Below, piece by piece: positions 29,298 to 37,034 of a stretch of DNA of 64,000 nt. The stretch is from an uncultured Planctomycetota bacterium. GTDB taxonomy: Bacteria > Planctomycetota > UBA1135 > GCA-002686595. The notes beneath the pieces are model-generated. The model was not told the origin of the DNA. It saw only the letters and a list, made by a program, of their open reading frames with translations, and searched no databases. The stretch is from the NCBI GenBank assembly GCA_903928115.1, contig CAIYPP010000040.1:1-64000 (forward strand). Direction: 5' to 3'. The position numbers and the translations under genes were made by a program. Each line of letters opens with the position of its first letter. The first letter of the stretch is position 1.

Positions 29298-29416
29298 GAC
29301 TGCAGCCTCGGGGAGCATACCCCTTCGGAGTGCGTGGATCCCGCGCTTGCGCAGCGCCGACGCGCGTCGCTCCCCGGCGGGAAGAAGTTGCCGCGAGCAC
29401 GTAGAGTGTCACGGTC

Positions 29417-30295
29417 ATGCCCCCCACCGTTCCGCCCGAGTGGCCCGAGCTTCCTCGAGGTCTGGCCGCGCTGCGCGAGCGCTATGACGCCGTGCTGTGT
29501 GACCTGTGGGGAGTGGTCCACAACGGCAAGCGGCCGTTCGAGCGTGCGGTGCGTGCCCTGTGCGAGTTCCGTGCGAACGGCGGACGCGTCATCCTGCTCA
29601 CGAACGTCCCCAAGCCGCGCGATCCGATTCCGCGCCAGCTCGACCGGATCGGCGTCGCGCGCGACGCGTGGGACGTGATCGTGACCAGCGGCGATGCGAT
29701 CCGCAGCGAGCTCGCAGCGCGCGCGCCGGGACCGATGCACCTGATCGGGCCCTTGTCGGACAGTGTCCTGTGGGACGGGCTTGGCATGGAACTCGCGTCG
29801 CTCGAGCACGCGAGCTTCGTCTGTGCCACGGGCCTCGATGACTTTGACGACGAGCACCCGGAGCACTACGCGCCCCGCCTCGCGCTGGCACGTTCGCGGA
29901 AGCTCGACTTCGTGTGCGCGAACCCCGACATCGTCGTGCGGCTCGGCGATCGGCTGCACTGGTGCGCCGGCGTGCTTGCGCGCGACTACGAAGCACTCGG
30001 GGGACGCGTGATCATGGCCGGCAAGCCGCACGCGCCGATCTACGCGCTGGCGCTGCGCGAGCTCGCTGCGCTCCTCCAACGCCCCGTCGACCGTTCCCGC
30101 GTTCTCGCCATCGGCGATGGGCCGGGCACCGACATCCTCGGGGCCAACCGCGAAGGGCTCGATGCGCTGTTCGTGTCGTCGGGCGTCCACGATGGCGAGC
30201 TGCATCACGAGGGCGCCCTCGACCTCGCGAAAGTGCACGCCACGTTGCGCGCCGCCAACGTCTCGGCGCGCTACGCGTTGCCCGAGTTGTGCTGA
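29417..30295 (+). CDS. HAD-superfamily hydrolase (TIGR01459-like)
   Basis: 292 residues. Motif I is VLCDLWGVVHNG (nucleophile Asp29; the second Asp is replaced by Trp, as in the NagD-like type IIA subfamily entry D-x-W-G-V). Motif II is VILLTNVPKPRD, a Lys lies in VIMAGKPHAPIYA, and motif IV is AIGDGPGTDILGANREG. The family lacks a firmly known substrate. A TAGAGT element ends 9 bp before the ATG and I see no ribosome site, hinting at a very short or absent leader. Confidence 0.88.
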   Translation: MPPTVPPEWPELPRGLAALRERYDAVLCDLWGVVHNGKRPFERAVRALCEFRANGGRVILLTNVPKPRDPIPRQLDRIGVARDAWDVIVTSGDAIRSELAARAPGPMHLIGPLSDSVLWDGLGMELASLEHASFVCATGLDDFDDEHPEHYAPRLALARSRKLDFVCANPDIVVRLGDRLHWCAGVLARDYEALGGRVIMAGKPHAPIYALALRELAALLQRPVDRSRVLAIGDGPGTDILGANREGLDALFVSSGVHDGELHHEGALDLAKVHATLRAANVSARYALPELC

Positions 30296-30333
30296 ACTTG
30301 ACAGCACGCGCCCCGCACCGCTCGACTACGGTC

Positions 30334-30834
30334 ATGTCGCTCAACGCAGTCTTCGAAGGTGTGGGTTCCGCCGTCGCCGCGGATGTTCGCAACGCTCAAG
30401 CCACGTTCACGGCCTCGCTGGAGCTCACCGGCACCACCGAGTGCCGCGGAGCCACGGGCACGTCCCATCGCGTGGTCGTCGACGAGCCGACGTCGCTCGG
30501 TGGCACGAACACCGCCGCCAACCCGCTGGAGTACGCGCTCGCCGCGCTCGGCTCCTGCCAACTCATCACGTATCGCTTCTGGGCCGACCGCCTCGGCATT
30601 CGCTTCGACAAGCTGTCCGTCGAAGTCGAAGGCGACCTCGATGTGCGCGGCTTCTTCGGCATCGACCCGAACGTGCGTCCCGGCTTCGGCGCCGTGCGCG
30701 TGAAGCTCCACATCCGCGGCCCCGAGCCGCGCACCCGCTACGAAGAGCTGCAGCGCGCCGTCGACGCGCACTGCCCCGTCTTCGACGCGCTCAGCCGAGC
30801 GACGCCCCTTCAAACGTCCCTGCAGGTGGACTGA
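30334..30834 (+). CDS. OsmC/Ohr-family protein
   Basis: ATG at 30334; 166 residues (the longer open frame upstream overlaps the HAD gene and is not coding). OsmC-like proteins reduce organic hydroperoxides with two Cys; both are present (Cys75 in LGSCQLITY and Cys147 in AHCPVFD), plus the NPLEYALAALGSC helix. The TTGACA at 30298, inside the end of the HAD gene, could be a -35 box. Peroxide repair is expected from the family. Confidence 0.9.
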   Translation: MSLNAVFEGVGSAVAADVRNAQATFTASLELTGTTECRGATGTSHRVVVDEPTSLGGTNTAANPLEYALAALGSCQLITYRFWADRLGIRFDKLSVEVEGDLDVRGFFGIDPNVRPGFGAVRVKLHIRGPEPRTRYEELQRAVDAHCPVFDALSRATPLQTSLQVD

Positions 30835-30854
30835 CGGCTCGGCGTACGCGGAGC

Positions 30855-31142
30855 TCAGGGCATCAGCCAGGCTTGAAATGCGAGCGCGCTAGCCTGACGG
30901 CGGTGTGCGTCGAAGAGATAGCGTGCGAGCGCTCGAGGATCGTCTTCAAGCTGCAGCCGTTGGATGTCTGCATAGCTCGCCCCGTAGCGCTCGCGCAAGA
31001 CGCGTAGGATCTCCGCTTTGCCGAACCCCTCGACGCGCCGCAGCTCCGCGTAGTCCATCGGTTGTGCGCCAAGCAGCCTGCGCGCCTCCGCGAGGAATTC
31101 GCGGCCAAATGGATCGGAGTGACGAGGTTCGCGGGTGTCCAT
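30855..31142 (-). CDS. small helical protein of unknown function
   Basis: 95 residues from the ATG at 31142. Predicted mostly helical, with a helix-hairpin-like segment (LRRVEGFGKAEILRVLRERY) and an Arg/Ala-rich C-terminus. No signal peptide or metal-binding motif. The tail of the OsmC gene faces it across 20 bp, and it follows the YfhO-like gene by 33 bp on the same strand. I do not recognise the family; coding status rests on the open frame and codon pattern. Confidence 0.5.
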   Translation of the reverse strand: MDTREPRHSDPFGREFLAEARRLLGAQPMDYAELRRVEGFGKAEILRVLRERYGASYADIQRLQLEDDPRALARYLFDAHRRQASALAFQAWLMP

Positions 31143-31175
31143 GGAATCCAAGTTATTCCGTCGGGGCTCGGCAGT

Positions 31176-33569
31176 CTACGCAACCGAGGCTCGAACGCGG
31201 GCGCGCAGGAGTACGAGGCCGACGGCGATCGAGGCACCGAGAGCGGCGAGCCAGAGACCGTCGCGCAGGGATGTGGGGTCGTAGCGGAGCTCGACCTCGT
31301 GGCGGCCGGCGGGAAGATCGAGGCCCATGAACGCGGTGTTGGCGTCGAGGAGGGGCGCGGGCGCGCCGTCGAGCGTGGCGAGCCAGCCGGGATAGCGTGT
31401 GAGCACGGCGATGAGATAGCTCGGAGCGTCGGACTCGATCGTCAGGCGCACGAGCGTCGGCGTCTCGAGGTCGAGCGAGAGCTTGGCGGCCGAGAGATCG
31501 ATCGGAGCATCCGCTCGACGCGCGACGAACCCCTCAGGGACGACGGGGCCGATGATCGCGGTCGTGTAGGGATCGACATCGAGCTCCGCGGTGCGGAAGA
31601 GCGCCTTGCGCGGGCCGGGGCGAGCCTCCGCATGCGGCGCCAGCCAAAAGCGCCCGCGCGAAGCAGTGAAGCGATACAGGACGCAGCCCGGGAAGTCGGC
31701 GACGCGCTCCAGCGAATCCGAGGGGCCTTCCCAGCAAGGCGGGAGAGTTCCCGACGCGGATGGGGGCAAGACAACGTGGGTGATGCCGAGCACGGCAAGC
31801 GCGTGCGCACTGGCCTTGGTCGCCGTCTGCCAGGCGGTCTTCGGCTCGACGAGCAGGCCGAGCAAGCGGTTGTATTCCGATAGCCCGAGAGCGTCGTACG
31901 AGGTCGGCACCGCGAGGCCGTACATCACGTTGGCGTGCGGCGGAATCCCGAGCGGATCGACGAAGAGCACCCGACCCGCTCCGACTTCGCGTCTCAACGT
32001 CTCGACCGCCTCGGATCGCGGATAGACGAGCCGCTCGTCCACGGCGATCTGGTAGTGGGCGAAGAGCTGCACGTTTTGGTGGAACAGCCCAACGAACAAC
32101 GCGGCCGAAGCCAGCAGTCGTACGAAACGAGCTCGAAGCCAGAGCGCGCCGAGCCATACAGCCGCGGTGAGCAGCGAGCTCAGCGTGATCCACAGGACAT
32201 GCTCGGCACCGGCGTAGGCGGCTTGGCTCGAAGCATCGAGGAAGGGCGCCAGCTCCTCGAGTGCGCGCGTGCGTGCGACGAGCAGAAGGAAGACAGCGCC
32301 CGCGATGGCGAAGCTCGCCCACACGCGGTTGCCCCGCCCGTCGAGCAGCGACTGCAGCGCGTGCGCCGCGAGCACCGCCGTGGCGATCGCCCATGCACCT
32401 TGACTCACGTAGCTCGGAATGAAGCCGAGACCCAGCCACGCGGAAGCGCCGCTCGCGACACCGAGCGCATCGTGCGCCCACAAGGGCCACAACAACGCGA
32501 CGAGCGCGAACGAGACTGTGCGACTCGAACGCAGCGCAGCCGGAATCGAAACGAGAGCGAGCGCAAGGACCAGCCAGCCGACGTAGCCGAGATTCGCAAT
32601 CTCGTAGTTCGGCGGCGGACGGCGCACGTCGACGAGCCGTGCGTCGACCGGCGAGCCGAGGTAGTTCGGGAACACGTAGCGCGGCCAGTGCGTGACATCG
32701 AGCGCGACATGCGTCGTCGACTCCAGTCCGAACGCGCGCGGACTCTGCTGCACGTACTCGAGGAAGGGAAGCACGAGCGGCATCGACATCAAGACCGCGG
32801 CGAAGCCGAGAGCGCCGATCCGAGCGGCGAGCTTCAACGTGCAGCCGCACTTGTCTCGCAGCTGAGGGAGCAGCCGTGTCAACGTGTAGGCCGCGATGGT
32901 GAGCGCTCCGAAGAACAGCGTCTCGGGATGCCCCGCGTAGGCCATCGAGACGAGCGAGACGACGAGTCCCGCCGACCACTTGCGCAGCCCGCCGCCCGAG
33001 ACGAGCTTCTCCACGCACAAGAGCGCTGCAGGGACGCACGCGATCACGCCGCTGTGCGGATAGGACAGCAGGAGCGCATTGTGCCCGCTCGCCTGAAACG
33101 CGATCGCGCCGAAGGCACTCGCTGTCTTCGAGAGACCGAGCGTGCGCAGGAACAGAAGCAGCGCGGCGCCTGCGACGAAGCTCTTGAGAAACGCGCTCGA
33201 GAGCAGGGCCCACTTCAGCGGCAGCACGTAGAACGGCAGGCTGAACGGGGAGAGCACGGCGGACTGGAAGTTGGCCCAGTGCGGGACGCCGCAGCCGTTG
33301 TAGGGGTTCCAGAGCGGAAAGCGGCCCTCCGCGAGCTCGGCGCGAGAGAACTCCAGCCACGGCACGAACTCGACGACGGGGTCGGAGAGCAGCTGGTTGC
33401 GCGGCGCGGACGCGCCGTCCACCGCGAGCAGCGGATGCGCCTGAAGCAGATCCGCCGTCGTGAAGGCTTGATCAGGGAAGCGTGAAAACGGCTCCCACAG
33501 CAGCACGAGCGCCGTGAGCGCGGCCGCGCACAGTGCAAAGAGCAGGTCTCGCTTCGCTTCTCGGTTCAC
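31176..33569 (-). CDS. YfhO-like multi-pass membrane protein (putative GT-C enzyme)
   Basis: About 797 residues from a GTG at 33569; an alternative start lies at 33626. An N-terminal helix (LLFALCAAALTALVLLW) is followed by an extracytoplasmic loop and at least ten further membrane segments, then a large soluble C-terminal domain (from about 590). The layout is that of YfhO/GT-C type membrane proteins with WNPYNGCGVPHWANFQ and DPVVEFVPW after the first helix, the region where GT-C enzymes hold acidic catalytic residues. A lipid-linked sugar transfer role is inferred from fold only. Confidence 0.8.
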   Translation of the reverse strand: MNREAKRDLLFALCAAALTALVLLWEPFSRFPDQAFTTADLLQAHPLLAVDGASAPRNQLLSDPVVEFVPWLEFSRAELAEGRFPLWNPYNGCGVPHWANFQSAVLSPFSLPFYVLPLKWALLSSAFLKSFVAGAALLLFLRTLGLSKTASAFGAIAFQASGHNALLLSYPHSGVIACVPAALLCVEKLVSGGGLRKWSAGLVVSLVSMAYAGHPETLFFGALTIAAYTLTRLLPQLRDKCGCTLKLAARIGALGFAAVLMSMPLVLPFLEYVQQSPRAFGLESTTHVALDVTHWPRYVFPNYLGSPVDARLVDVRRPPPNYEIANLGYVGWLVLALALVSIPAALRSSRTVSFALVALLWPLWAHDALGVASGASAWLGLGFIPSYVSQGAWAIATAVLAAHALQSLLDGRGNRVWASFAIAGAVFLLLVARTRALEELAPFLDASSQAAYAGAEHVLWITLSSLLTAAVWLGALWLRARFVRLLASAALFVGLFHQNVQLFAHYQIAVDERLVYPRSEAVETLRREVGAGRVLFVDPLGIPPHANVMYGLAVPTSYDALGLSEYNRLLGLLVEPKTAWQTATKASAHALAVLGITHVVLPPSASGTLPPCWEGPSDSLERVADFPGCVLYRFTASRGRFWLAPHAEARPGPRKALFRTAELDVDPYTTAIIGPVVPEGFVARRADAPIDLSAAKLSLDLETPTLVRLTIESDAPSYLIAVLTRYPGWLATLDGAPAPLLDANTAFMGLDLPAGRHEVELRYDPTSLRDGLWLAALGASIAVGLVLLRARVRASVA

Positions 33570-33793
33570 GCAGACCCATCGTAGTGTCCGCGCGCCGGAA
33601 AACGGCTCATTCGCCGCTCGAAACACGCCCTCGCGTCGCCCCTGCCCACCGCGCGGACCGGCGGACCTGCGCGCAAACCCTCACTCAGGCTTGACGCACG
33701 CTTCTCGATTCGAGGGTTCCATCCGCAAACCACGGGCTCGCGCACTGCGCGCCCCACCCGGATTCCAATTCCAATCCACGAGATTCCCCCACC

Positions 33794-35392
33794 ATGACGA
33801 AGTTCTCCCTCGCACTCGGCGCATTCGCGTTCTGCGCTGCGCCTGCGCTCGCACAGAACGAGCAACTGCACTTCCTCTCGCGCTACACCACGGGCCTCGG
33901 CACCGCGAACGCCGAGATCGCCGCGTTCGATGCCTCGAGCAACCGCATGTTCTGCGTGAACGGCGGCAATTCCTCCGTCGACATCGTCGACCTCTCCAAC
34001 GCCGCGAGCCCAGCACTGGTCACGCGCCTCAGCATCGCCCAGCTCTTCGGCGATGCCGAAGCCTCTGCTGCTCCCAATAGCGTCGCCGCATCCAACGGCC
34101 TCATCGCCGTCGCGATCGAGCGCAAGGAGCCCTCTGGCCGCCACAAGCCCGGCCGCATCGCCTTCTTCAACCCGGCGGGCGCGCTGATCGACGTCGCCAC
34201 CACGGGCTACCTCCCCGATATGGTCACGTTCTCGCCGGATGGGCGCTTTGCGCTGACGGCAAACGAGGGCGAGCCGACCGGCGACTACAGCTTCGACGCC
34301 GAAGGCTCGGTCTCGATCGTCGATTGCACGAAGGTTCGGCTTGCGCTGGCGAATCCGTCTCAGGCCGCGTCCTACGCGCTGACCGCCGCGGACGTGAAGC
34401 TCGCCACCTTCGGCCGCTTCAACTCGATGGTGACGAGCCTGCGGGCCGCTGGAGTCCGCATCTATGGACCCAACGCCACCGTCGCTCAGGACTTGGAGCC
34501 CGAGTACATCACGGTCCCGCAGGGTTCCATCTACGCCTACGTGACGCTGCAAGAGAACAACGCCGTCGCGATGGTGAACATGCTCACCGGCGTCGTCGCG
34601 CGCATCATGCCGCTCGGCTACAAGGACTGGTCGCTGTCCGCGTTCGACGCAAGCGATCGCGACTTCGCGATCAAGATCCAATCGTGGCCGGTGTACGGCA
34701 TGTACCAGCCCGATGCGATCGTCTCGTTCCGCATCGGCACGAGCACGTACTTCCTCACCGCCAATGAAGGCGATGCGCGCGACTACAGCGCCTTCAAGGA
34801 GGAGAAGCGCGTCAAGGACCTCACCCTCGACCCGACGGCGTTCCCCAATGCTGCCACGCTGCGCCTCGACCAGAACCTCGGCCGTCTGACGGTGACCGAC
34901 AAGCTGGGCAACCCCGACAACGACGGCGACTTCGACCAGCTCTATACGCTCGGCGGGCGATCCTTCACGATCTACCGTGCGGGCAACTCGGGCACGCTGA
35001 CGCGCATCTACGACAGCGGTGACCAGCTCGAGCAGATCACCGCGCAGCTCGTGCCGAGCCGCTTCAATGGCGATCCCGTGTTCGATACGCGCAGCGACAA
35101 CAAGGGCCCCGAGCCCGAGGGTGCTGCGGTCGGCGTCGTGAACGGTCGCACCTACGCCTTCGTGTGTCTCGAGCGCACGAACGGCGTGATGATGTTCGAC
35201 GTCAGCAACCCGAACACGCCTGTGTTCCGCAGCTACCTCAACACGAGCACCGTTTCGGGATCGTCACAGAGCGGTGACGTCTCGCCCGAAGGCCTCGTGT
35301 TCGTTCCGGCGGCGCAAAGCCCGAGCGGCAACGCGCTCGTCCTGAGCTCGAACGAGCTCAGCGGCACGGTTGCGATCTACGAAGTGCGCTGA
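33794..35392 (+). CDS. secreted choice-of-anchor I family beta-propeller protein
   Basis: 532 residues; signal peptide MTKFSLALGAFAFCAAPALAQ. The rest follows the choice-of-anchor I pattern: repeated beta-propeller blades (NGGNSSVDIVDLSNAASPAL; LPDMVTFSPDGRFALTANEG; YFLTANEGDARDY; FVCLERTNGVMMFDVSNPN), ending in a short strand (LSGTVAIYEVR) without the C-terminal domain of the other secreted proteins here. In some bacteria this family is fused to or located near phosphatases; here it stands alone. Function not known. Confidence 0.88.
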   Translation: MTKFSLALGAFAFCAAPALAQNEQLHFLSRYTTGLGTANAEIAAFDASSNRMFCVNGGNSSVDIVDLSNAASPALVTRLSIAQLFGDAEASAAPNSVAASNGLIAVAIERKEPSGRHKPGRIAFFNPAGALIDVATTGYLPDMVTFSPDGRFALTANEGEPTGDYSFDAEGSVSIVDCTKVRLALANPSQAASYALTAADVKLATFGRFNSMVTSLRAAGVRIYGPNATVAQDLEPEYITVPQGSIYAYVTLQENNAVAMVNMLTGVVARIMPLGYKDWSLSAFDASDRDFAIKIQSWPVYGMYQPDAIVSFRIGTSTYFLTANEGDARDYSAFKEEKRVKDLTLDPTAFPNAATLRLDQNLGRLTVTDKLGNPDNDGDFDQLYTLGGRSFTIYRAGNSGTLTRIYDSGDQLEQITAQLVPSRFNGDPVFDTRSDNKGPEPEGAAVGVVNGRTYAFVCLERTNGVMMFDVSNPNTPVFRSYLNTSTVSGSSQSGDVSPEGLVFVPAAQSPSGNALVLSSNELSGTVAIYEVR

Positions 35393-35415
35393 ACGCAAAG
35401 GCGGAACTTCTTTCC

Positions 35416-35449
35416 AGCGGGCGTCGGTGCCACAGCACCGGCGCCCGCT
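35416..35449 (+). terminator. hairpin after the beta-propeller gene
   Basis: Inverted repeat AGCGGGCG-T-CGGTGC / GCACCG-G-CGCCCGCT around a CACA loop, 24 bp after the stop, followed by GTTCTTC. Confidence 0.75.
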
Positions 35450-35452
35450 GTT

Positions 35453-35474
35453 CTTCACGATCGCTTCACGATCG
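35453..35474 (+). promoter_or_regulatory. two perfect 11-bp direct repeats (PHO-box-like) before the Sel1 gene
   Basis: The unit CTTCACGATCG occurs twice back to back at 35453 and 35464. It has the same CTTCAC core, 11-bp spacing and orientation relative to the downstream gene as the repeats before the receptor and beta-helix genes, and ends 101 bp before the ATG at 35576. It directly follows a terminator hairpin, so a chance duplication is the alternative. Confidence 0.5.
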
Positions 35475-35575
35475 CACGCGGCAGCGCGCGAGGCGAATCA
35501 AGGCGCAGCTAGCTCGCTCCCGATGTACGCAACGAGGGGCTCAGGTGAGCGCGCGCGGCCTCCGATAGCGGGGAC

Positions 35576-36139
35576 ATGAAGCTCCTCCACCTCGCCGCCG
35601 CATCGCTCACACTTCCGCTGCTCCTCGTCGCCTGCGCGTCGCCGCGCAATGCCGCTTGGCGTGCCTACGAGACCGGAAATTACGGACAAGCCGCCGAGCG
35701 ATGGGAGGAGCTGGCTCGAGCTGGCGACAGCGACGCGCAGTTCTTGCTCGGACTCGTGTACGACGAAGGCCAGCTCGGGGAAGCCGATGCGAATGAAGCC
35801 GTGCGTTGGTACACGCTCTCGGCCGAGCAGGGCCACCCCGCCGCACAGTGCAACCTCGGACTGTGCTACTACGAGGGACGCGGCGCACTGCGCTCCCATG
35901 AGCGCGCGGCGCTGTGGTTCGAACGCGCGGCGGCGCAGGGCTTCGCCAAGGCGCAAAACAACCTCGCCGTGATGCACCTCCTCGGGCAAGTCCCGAGCTC
36001 CGACCCCGAGCGGGCACGCGCGCTGCTCGCACAGGCGGCAGAGGGTGGCGATCCCAAGGCTGCTGCCTTGCTGCCCAAGCTCGCCCAGCTCGCGCCCGGA
36101 GCGACGCGGGATCAGGTGCTGACGGCGCTCGCGCGCTGA
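35576..36139 (+). CDS. Sel1-repeat lipoprotein
   Basis: 187 residues. Lipoprotein signal LTLPLLLVAC (lipidated Cys at about 21), then Sel1-type helical repeats (DAQFLLGLVYDEGQLGEADA; AAQCNLGLCYYEGRGALRSH; KAQNNLAVMHLLGQVPSSDP). Sel1 proteins mediate protein-protein contacts, often in the envelope. It precedes pgeF by 31 bp on the same strand. Confidence 0.88.
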   Translation: MKLLHLAAASLTLPLLLVACASPRNAAWRAYETGNYGQAAERWEELARAGDSDAQFLLGLVYDEGQLGEADANEAVRWYTLSAEQGHPAAQCNLGLCYYEGRGALRSHERAALWFERAAAQGFAKAQNNLAVMHLLGQVPSSDPERARALLAQAAEGGDPKAAALLPKLAQLAPGATRDQVLTALAR

Positions 36140-36158
36140 AGCTCTGCCTGAACGCTGG

Positions 36159-36164
36159 TACGCT
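36159..36164 (+). promoter_or_regulatory. -10-like element just before pgeF
   Basis: TACGCT ends 6 bp before the pgeF ATG. With a start site about 7 bp downstream of the element, the message would begin at or next to the start codon (leaderless). Confidence 0.35.
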
Positions 36165-36170
36165 CCGGGG

Positions 36171-36914
36171 ATGTTGCAGCGCATCGTGCACCGAACGGGG
36201 CTGGTCGGATATCGCTCGCCGGGGCTGGCGCAGCTCGGCGTTCCGCACTTGTTCACGACCCGCGTGGGCCTCGGGGGAGCGCCGTGGGACCTGCGCGAGT
36301 CGGACGAGCGGGTGCTCGCAGTGCTGCGCGAGTGTGCCGGTGCGCGGGAGGATGCGCCGCTCGTCTCGATGAAGCAGGTGCACGGTGCCGCGGTGCACGA
36401 GCTCGGCGCGAGCGCCGGGCCGCTGGAAGGCGACGCGTGGACCAGCGGTCGCGGTGACGCGCTCGCCCTCGTCTACACCGCCGACTGCGTGCCGGTGCTC
36501 GTCGCCAGCGCGGACGGAGCGCGCGTCGCAGCGATCCATGCCGGTTGGCGCGGAATCATCGCAGGCGTGATCCCGGCGGCGCTTGCGAGGCTTGGAGTAC
36601 CTGCGGCCTGCGCTGCGATCGGTCCGTGCCTCTCGCTGGAGAGCTGTGAGATGGGGCCCGAGGTCGCGCAGCAGTTCGTACAAGCGGGGTTGCGGGATGC
36701 GGTGCACGAGCGAGCCGGCGCACGGCCTCGCGTGGATCTTCGCGCCGCCGCGCGCATGCAGCTCGAGCGCGCTGGCTGCACGAGCGTCGACGTCTCGGAC
36801 CGCTGCACGTACCTGCATGCCGACGAGCTGCCGTCCCATCGAAGAGAGGTGACCCACGGCGGCGCCGTGCGCGCGGGTCGCATTGGCGCCTTCATCGCGG
36901 CGCGCACGCGCTGA
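36171..36914 (+). CDS. pgeF: PgeF/YfiH-family multicopper-fold protein
   Basis: 247 residues, the normal length for the DUF152/YfiH family, called peptidoglycan editing factor in E. coli and shown elsewhere to act on purine nucleosides. The conserved metal-site triad is present: His71 (KQVHGAAVH), Cys106 (TADCVPVLV) and His123 (AIHAGWRG); AIGPCLSLESCEMGPEV is another family landmark. No signal peptide; cytoplasmic. Confidence 0.93.
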   Translation: MLQRIVHRTGLVGYRSPGLAQLGVPHLFTTRVGLGGAPWDLRESDERVLAVLRECAGAREDAPLVSMKQVHGAAVHELGASAGPLEGDAWTSGRGDALALVYTADCVPVLVASADGARVAAIHAGWRGIIAGVIPAALARLGVPAACAAIGPCLSLESCEMGPEVAQQFVQAGLRDAVHERAGARPRVDLRAAARMQLERAGCTSVDVSDRCTYLHADELPSHRREVTHGGAVRAGRIGAFIAARTR

Positions 36915-37034
36915 GCTGCCCTGCGACGAGCGGCGCAGGCTCGCCTACGCTCTGCGGTCACTGCGGACTGCGGCGTCCGCGTGCGAAGAGATGCCGAGCG
37001 AGCGCGACGTCGAGATCCGCGCGAGGAGGCGTCC

